Both the position numbers and the translations under genes were made by a program. 64,000 nucleotides of DNA. Origin: Delphinus delphis (lineage: Eukaryota; Chordata; Mammalia; Artiodactyla; Delphinidae). The DNA lies in contig NC_082691.1 of NCBI RefSeq assembly GCF_949987515.2, positions 59,899,740-59,963,739 on the forward strand, given 5' to 3'. Shown here in pieces: positions 58,480-64,000 of this stretch. How positions within the stretch are numbered: position 1 is the first letter of the stretch; the number at the start of each line of letters is the position of its first letter. The notes under the pieces were generated by a model that did no database searches, was not told the origin of the DNA, and saw only the letters and a list, made by a program, of their open reading frames with translations.

Positions 58480-59365
58480 CTAGAGAAGTTCCTTTAGCAT
58501 TTGTTGTAAAGCTGGTTTGGTGGTGCTGAATTCTCGTAGCTTTTGCTTATCTGTAAAGGTTTTAACTTCTCTGTCGAATCTGAATGAGATTCTTGCTGGG
58601 TAGAGTAATCTTGGTTATAGGTTTTTCCCTTTCATCACTTTAAATATGTCCTGCCACTCCCTTCTGGATTGCAGAGTTTCTGCTGAAAGATCAGCTGTTA
58701 ACCTTATGGGGGTTCCCTTGTATGTTATTTGTTGTTTTTCCCTTTCTGCTTTTAATATTTTTTCTTTGTATTTAATTTTTGATAGTTTGATTAATATGTG
58801 TCTTGGCGTGTTTCTCCTTGGATTTATCCTGTATGGGACTCTCTGCGCTTCCTGGACTTGATTAATTTTTCCTTTCCCACATTAGGGAAGTTTTCAACTA
58901 TAATCTCTTCAAATATTTTCTCAGTCCCTTTCTTTTTCTCTTCTTCTTCTGGGACCCCTATTATTCGAATGTTGGTGCATTTAATGTTTCCCAGAGGTCT
59001 CTGAGACGGTCCTCAATTCTTTTCATTCTTTTTTCTGTATTCTTCTCTGCAGTAGTTATTTCCACTATTTTATCTTCCAGGTCACTTATCTGTTCTTCTG
59101 CCTCAGTTATTCTGCTATTGATTCCTTCTAGAGAATTTTTAGTTATTGTGTTGTTCATCATTGTTTGTTTGCTCTTTAGTTCTTCTAGGTCTCTGTTAAA
59201 TTTTTCTTGTATTTTCTCCATTCTATTTCCAAGATTTTGGATCATCTTTAGTATCATTAGTCTGAATTCTTTTTCAGGCAGACTGCTTATTTCCTCTTCA
59301 TTTGTTTGGTCTGGTGGGTTTTTACCTTGCTCCTTCATCTGCTATGTGTTTCTCTGTCTTCTCAT
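58480..59365 (-). pseudogene. L1 ORF1 (RNA-binding coiled-coil protein), broken
   Basis: The probable start at ATG 59365 is followed by a TAG at codon 8 (59342-59344). A second ATG at 59338 opens 125 codons of charged, heptad-like coiled-coil sequence (MEKIQEKFNRDLEELKSKQ). The frame is lost near 58985, and later ORF1-like sequence continues in another frame to the TAG at 58480-58482. The 886-nt span is not a multiple of three. ORF1p is the trimeric L1 RNA chaperone. Confidence 0.9.
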
Positions 59366-59877
59366 TTTGCTTAACTTACTGAGTTTGAGGTCTCTTTTCA
59401 CAGGCTGCAGGTTCATAGTTCCGGTTGGATTTGGTGTCTGCCCCCAGTGGCTAAGGTTGGTTCAGTGGGTTGTGTAGGCTTCCTGGTAGAGGGGACTAGT
59501 GCCTATGTTCTGGTGGATGAGGCTGGATCTTGTCTTTCTGGTGGGCAGGTCCTCATCTGGTGGTGTGATTTGGGGTGTCTGTGAACTTATTATGATTTTA
59601 GGCAGCCTCTCTTCTAATGTGTGGGGTTGTGTTCCTGTCTTGCTAGTTGTTTGGCATAGGGTTTCCAGCACTGTAGCTTTCTCGTCATTGAGTGGAGCTG
59701 GGTCTTGGCGTTGAGATGGAGATCTCTGGGAGATTTTTGCTGTTTGATATTACGTGGAGCTGGAAGGTGTCTGGTGGAGCAATGTCTTGAACTCGGCTCT
59801 CCCACCTCAGAGGCACAGGCCTGATGCCTGGCCGGAGCACCAAGACCCTGTCATCCACATGGCTCAGAATAAAAGGG

Positions 59878-59908
<31 letters not shown>

Positions 59909-61406
59909 AGGAAAAATAAAATAATTAAAATAAAAAAATAATTATTAAAAAAATAATTTAAAAAGAAAGAAAGAAGAGAGCAACCAAACGAAAAAACAAA
60001 TCCACCAATGATAACAAGCACTAAAAACTATACTAAAAAGAAAAAACCCCAAAACAAGTGGGCAGACAGAACCCTAGGACAAATGGTAAAAGCAAAGTTA
60101 TACAGACAAAATCACACACAGAAGCATGCACATACACACTGACAAAAAGAGAAAAAGGGAAAAAAAAAATATCGTTGCTCCCAAAGTCCACCACCTCAAT
60201 TTGGGATGATTTGTTGTTCATTCAGGTATTCCACAGATGCAGGGTATATCAAGTTGATTGTGGAGATTTAATCTGCTGCACCTGAGGCTGCTGGGAGAGA
60301 TTTCCCTTTCTCTTCTTTGTTCGCACAGCTCCTGAGGTTCAGCTTTGGATTTGGCTCTACCTCTGTGTGTAGGTCGCCTGAGGGTGTCTGTTCCTTGCTC
60401 AGACAGAACGGGGTTAAAGGAGCCGCTGATTTGGGGTCTGTGGCTCACTCAGGCCGGGGGGGGGGGGGGGGAGGGAGGGGCACGGAGTGCGGGGCGAGCC
60501 TGCGCGGCAGAGGCCGGCGTGACGTTGCACCAGCCTGAGGCGCACCGTGCGTTCTCCCGGGGAAGTTGTCCCTGGATCACGGGACCCTGGCAGTGGTGGG
60601 CTGCACAGGCTCTCAGGAGGGGAGGTGTGGAGAGTGTCCTGTCCTTGCACACAGGCTTCTTGGTGGCGGCAGCAGCAGCCTTAGCGTCTCATGCCCGTCT
60701 GTGGGGTCCGCGCTGATAGCCGCGGCTCGCGCCCGCCTGTGGAGCTCCTTTAAGCAGCGCTCTCAATCCCCTCTCCTCGCGCACCAGGAAACAAAGAGGC
60801 AAGAAAAAGTCTCTTGCCTCTTTGGCAGCTCCGGACTTTTTCCCGGACTCCCTCCCGGCTAGCCGTGGCGCACTAACCCCCTGCAGGCTGTGTTCACGCC
60901 GCCAACCCCAGTCCTCTCCCTGGGATCCGACCTCCGAAGCCCGAGCCTCAGCTCCCAGCCCCGCCTGCCCCGGCGGGTGAGCAGACAAGCCTCTCGGACT
61001 GGTGAGTGCTGGTCGGCCCTGATCCTCTGTGCGGGAATCTCTCTGCTTTGACCTCCGCACCCCTGTTGCTGTGCTCTCCTCCGTAGCCCCGAAGCTTTCC
61101 CCTCCGCCACCCGCCGTCTCCGCCCGCGAAGGGGCTTCCTAGTGTGTGGGAACCTTTCCTCCTTCACAGCTCCCTCCCACTGGTGCAGGTCCCATCTCTA
61201 TCCTTTTGTCTCTGTTTTTCCTTTTTTTCTTTTGCCCTACCCAGGTACGTGAGGAGTTTCTTGCCTTTTGGGAGGTCTGAGGTCTTCTGCCAGCGTTCAG
61301 TAGGTGTTCTGTCGCAGCTGTTCCACATGTAGATGTATTTCTGTTGTATTTGTGGGGAGGAAGGTGATCTCCGCGTCTTACTCTTCCGCCATCGTGAAGC
61401 GCCTCC
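59366..61406 (-). promoter_or_regulatory. L1 5'UTR with internal promoter region
   Basis: About 2 kb. Sequence nearest the L1 start (60400-61406) is GC- and CpG-rich; nearer ORF1 it contains a (GAAA)n tract at about 59878-59909 and A-rich sequence. The start carries a YY1-like GATGGCGG at about 61390-61397 on the minus strand. L1 5'UTRs carry a sense RNA polymerase II promoter and, in some families, an antisense promoter; activity of this copy is unknown. The apparent frames of 98-142 codons here are not genes. Confidence 0.85.
60456..60480 (+). repeat. G-rich run with G-quadruplex potential
   Basis: Sixteen consecutive G, then A-GGG-A-GGGG on the plus strand, inside the L1 5'UTR. Such runs are prone to sequencing length error. 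Confidence 0.9.
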
Positions 61407-61589
61407 AGCCATTGGATTTTTTGTGTATTTTTCTTTTCTTGAATTCTTGTTTTAAGAGTAAGGATCAGAAGTGGTCTGGTGCTTTTGCAGTGAAATGAGT
61501 GAGGGAGGGATGGATGTTATGAATGGGAACGGATGGATGAAGTAGGGAAATGTGGACTCACGGAGGCAGAGTTGTGATGGCAAACAGAG

Positions 61590-61855
61590 TGGCCAGGCCT
61601 CAGACATAGGCCTCACTGGGAGGTAATGTTTGAGCAAACTTTTGGAAAAAGTGAGGGAGGTAGCCATGAGGAGAATGCGAAGAAGCCTTCCAGCCTGTGG
61701 GAGCAGTGGCACCAAAGCTCCCACGTGTTAGCGGAACCTCAGGGAGGTCAGTGCGAGTCTGGAGCAGAGTGAATAAGATGAGAGGGTGGTAGGAAATGAG
61801 GTCACAGTGATGGGTGATATCTCGTAGGTTGGGGGATGTACCTTGCAGGCACTGT
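61590..61855 (-). mobile_element. L2 LINE 3' fragment
   Basis: gtttgagcaaacttttggaaaaagtgagggaggtagccatgaggag, ggtcagtgcgagtctggagcagagtgaataagatgag and ggtaggaaatgaggtcacag are the reverse complement of L2 3' sequence. Confidence 0.8.
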
Positions 61856-63344
61856 AAACATGGAAACCATCTCATTGACCCCCATTGCACTTCTCTGGAC
61901 ACCTAAGGATCCAGAGAACCCAGGTTCCCAACATTTTAAAAAATGGGCTCTTAATATTCAGACAGGATTTCCAGAATCTTCTTTGGGGATTGTCATCTCC
62001 AGTTGTGGCCAGTTACCCTGCGCTACATAAGTGCTGTTTGGTTCGCTGTGGTCAAGAGAAAAATGTTATCTCTTTATATCAGGATTTCATCGAATCAGAC
62101 AGACTGAATTGCTCACCCGTCACCTGTGTTGCATTATGCATTTGGGTTTTGCTCTAAGATTTAAACAGCAGTAGCTATGATTCAGTTTCCTTGGAAGCAA
62201 TGGCAGTTCAAAGCTTATCCAACGGCCAGTTTCCAGGATAGAAATATGCTGCTTAATTAATATCGATCATTAGAACAACCTCATAGGAACTTAGGTTAGT
62301 GAAGTACTAAACAATTTACAAAGCAAGGCCACTCATGGAGAGCCACCTGACGGGTTCCACCAGCAGCACAATGAAGTGCAAGCCTCTTCATTCGCTATTG
62401 TTTCAGAGGAGGAAGTCTATCTTGTTGCACATTTTCCTTCCCACTGAGGATCACATTTCTATTTTATGTTCAGAGAGCATAATGTTGCCAAATATTCAGG
62501 AATGCAGATGCCCAACCAGTGCTCCAGGCAGGGGAGTTTTGAAGCAAATTCATTTTAGTGGGCCAGCCCTACCTTCCAGCTCTTTTGGCCAGGAGAGAAG
62601 AGCTGAGGAATGGGGGCCTGGGAAAGGCAAGGGAGGGTCTCTCCTCAGACCTGTGCTGTATCATTAACAGCTTTCAAGAGAGCGCTCCCTTTATACTTCT
62701 GGGCATTAAGCAAGTACTTCATTTTCTTTGAAATGGTGAAGAAATAGACCTCAGCATCCCTGTGGTAGTTTTACATGTGCTCTTATTTTTAGTACTTTTA
62801 CATTTCCTGGTAAGGAAGGGAGAGAAATTTGTTTAGTGATTCTAGAATGGGCCACTTGCCTGCTGCACAGCCGTACCAGGTACTCAGTGTGACTTCTCAG
62901 CATTTCCCTGTGTGCTCAGTGCTGCTTTCATGATATTGAAGCCCCTTTTCTTCCTTATGACACACAGAAGCGCCAGCATGGCAATGCCATTGGTGCCATC
63001 TTCTTACCTTTCCTGCACCTGCCTCAAGACCCCAACGTTTTGCTTGTTTCTAATCACTTCACTTTGGCTTTTTTGGGTCTGTTTTCTAGTTGCTAAGGAA
63101 GGCCCGTCTTGCCTCGCTTCAACCAGGGCTTGAGTTGACCAGACACCTGGTGGTTTGAGGAGACTGCTGAGTTGTGTTCTGGCCTCTGTGTGTTGATAGG
63201 ACGTATGAGGACTCAAACCCACAAATGTTCCCTCTTTATATCTTTGGCTTAAGATGACCGTGTGCCCAACTTAGACAAGAGGAAACTGTAGACTGATGGC
63301 TCTTATTTCCGTATCATTACCTCGGAAATCATAATTCATGTATC
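61856..63344. other. Intron without recognised genes
   Basis: Unique sequence. The 110-codon frame at 62335-62667 shows no domain and is judged accidental. Confidence 0.5.
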
Positions 63345-64000
63345 CATTCAATCATTGGTCATCTAGTTCTGTGCCAGGCATGGAGCTTAGGCGCTAGCGA
63401 TAGAAGAGAAAACGAGGCAGGCACTGTCCCTGCCTTCCTGAAATTTATAATATGGTGAACTGGAAATAGTAAGTTACTGTGTGATCAGGATAAGAGGTGA
63501 TAAAGCTCTGGAACTTGTGGGAAAGCAAAGAAAACAGCTATGGGAATCGTTATGGAGGTAGAATCAACAGACTGAAGAAGTTAAGAAGGATCATGTGCTT
63601 AATGGCGGATCAGATGCAAACCCAGACCTGTTGACTAGCCCTTTGCCCTCCAGACTGTGGTCTCATCAGCTCTAGATGATGCGTCTTTCCCTCTTTCTAG
63701 TGTGTGTGTGAGAAGGTATTTTTCTGACGCATTTGTTTTTCGTCCCCTTCTTTCCCTGGATTTCCATATTCCCTCTAAACTGTAGGTCCTCTAAGAGAGT
63801 GCCCACTTTTCCTTTTTTGTCTTTCCACAGTATTCGTTACACTTACTATGTATTCACTCAGCAAACATCTATGTGACAGGTGACAGGCATTGTATTAGGC
63901 CCTGAGGACAATGACACGAAATCACACCCTGTCCCTGTAACCAAAGTGTTCACAGCTAGAAGGGGAAGACTGACCTGAAGTATACAAGTAAATGTACCCG
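63345..64000 (-). mobile_element. Probable L2/MIR-like remnants
   Basis: 63345-63650 (ctgtgccaggcatggagcttagg…cactgtccctgccttcctgaaatttataatatgg) and 63850-64000 (attcactcagcaaacatctatg…aggcattgtattaggccctgaggac) each resemble the antisense L2 terminus. The last one runs to the edge of the window. Confidence 0.6.

Larger units (their letters stand above)
54238..61406 (-). mobile_element. Essentially full-length L1 retrotransposon, antisense to CREB5
   Basis: About 7.17 kb from A-tail/3'UTR (54238) through ORF2, ORF1 and a roughly 2-kb GC-rich 5'UTR, starting at 61406 with ggcgcttcacgatggcggaagag. The perfect 16-bp target-site duplication agccattggatttttt is at 54222-54237 and 61407-61422. 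The 5' start with a GATGGCGG (YY1-like) motif is what is expected of a complete L1. ORF1 and ORF2 are both broken, so it is a dead copy. It is the largest insertion in the window. Confidence 0.97.
4401..64000 (+). other. CREB5: CREB5 intron, downstream part (continues past right edge)
   Basis: About 59.6 kb follow the donor without any recognisable CREB5 exon. CREB5 introns are known to be very large in mammals, so this fits. The content is SINE, L1, L2, MIR, LTR and DNA-transposon remnants and unique sequence, itemised separately. No frame resembles the His/Pro-rich middle or the bZIP domain. Confidence 0.8.

Noticed and set aside
60400..61150. CpG-rich block as the CpG-island promoter of a cellular gene
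   Set aside because: It lies wholly inside the L1 5'UTR, between ORF1 and the L1 start, and the target-site duplication sits outside it.
4401..64000. Next CREB5 exon (His/Pro-rich region or bZIP)
   Set aside because: No frame with the expected His-rich or basic-leucine-zipper composition next to splice sites was found; it presumably lies beyond the window.

Overview
The window is vertebrate nuclear DNA from a placental mammal, most likely a cetacean (whale or dolphin). Nine tRNA-derived SINEs of the CHR type are present, six short-form and three long-form, most with clean target-site duplications. Five fragments or copies of a cetartiodactyl-type L1 accompany them, on a background of old MIR, L2, MaLR-LTR and DNA-transposon fossils. 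There are no operons, bacterial genes, CRISPR arrays or phage genes. The species call rests on recognising the SINE family; hippopotamus or another cetartiodactyl is the main alternative.

Only one protein-coding exon of a host gene can be supported: 4279-4400, plus strand, 122 nt, with good splice sites. It encodes the phospho-acceptor transactivation segment of CREB5, the ATF2/ATF7-family bZIP transcription factor. Everything else reads as intron: 4278 bp upstream and about 59.6 kb downstream, the latter running off the right edge. I found neither the preceding zinc-finger exon nor the following His-rich/bZIP exons.

Layout: 1-4.3 kb is the upstream intron, with a (CA)n/CCCTTAA composite repeat, a SINE and a perfect 72-bp tandem duplication just before the exon. 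4.4-22 kb is intron with two SINEs, decayed L2 and low-repeat stretches (notably 12.7-17.3 kb). 22-31 kb holds a 5'-truncated L1, a SINE, two MaLR LTRs, two short L1 tails and a Tigger-like element. 31-54 kb holds mostly MIRs, five SINEs, old L1 fragments, a hAT-like fossil and a retrotransposed tRNA-Gly pseudogene. 54.2-61.4 kb is an essentially full-length, 7.2-kb L1 inserted antisense to CREB5, flanked by a perfect 16-bp duplication and broken by frameshifts and stops. 61.4-64 kb is intron with L2 remnants.

No undescribed multi-gene system is visible. The items most worth checking are the 72-bp tandem duplication next to the CREB5 exon, the full-length antisense L1 whose 5'UTR could fire toward the downstream CREB5 exons, the tRNA-Gly retropseudogene, two intron-internal duplicated segments, potential SINE exonisation sites, and low-repeat intervals that look like candidate enhancers. 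Repeat family names come from recognition, not a library search, and old-repeat boundaries are approximate.
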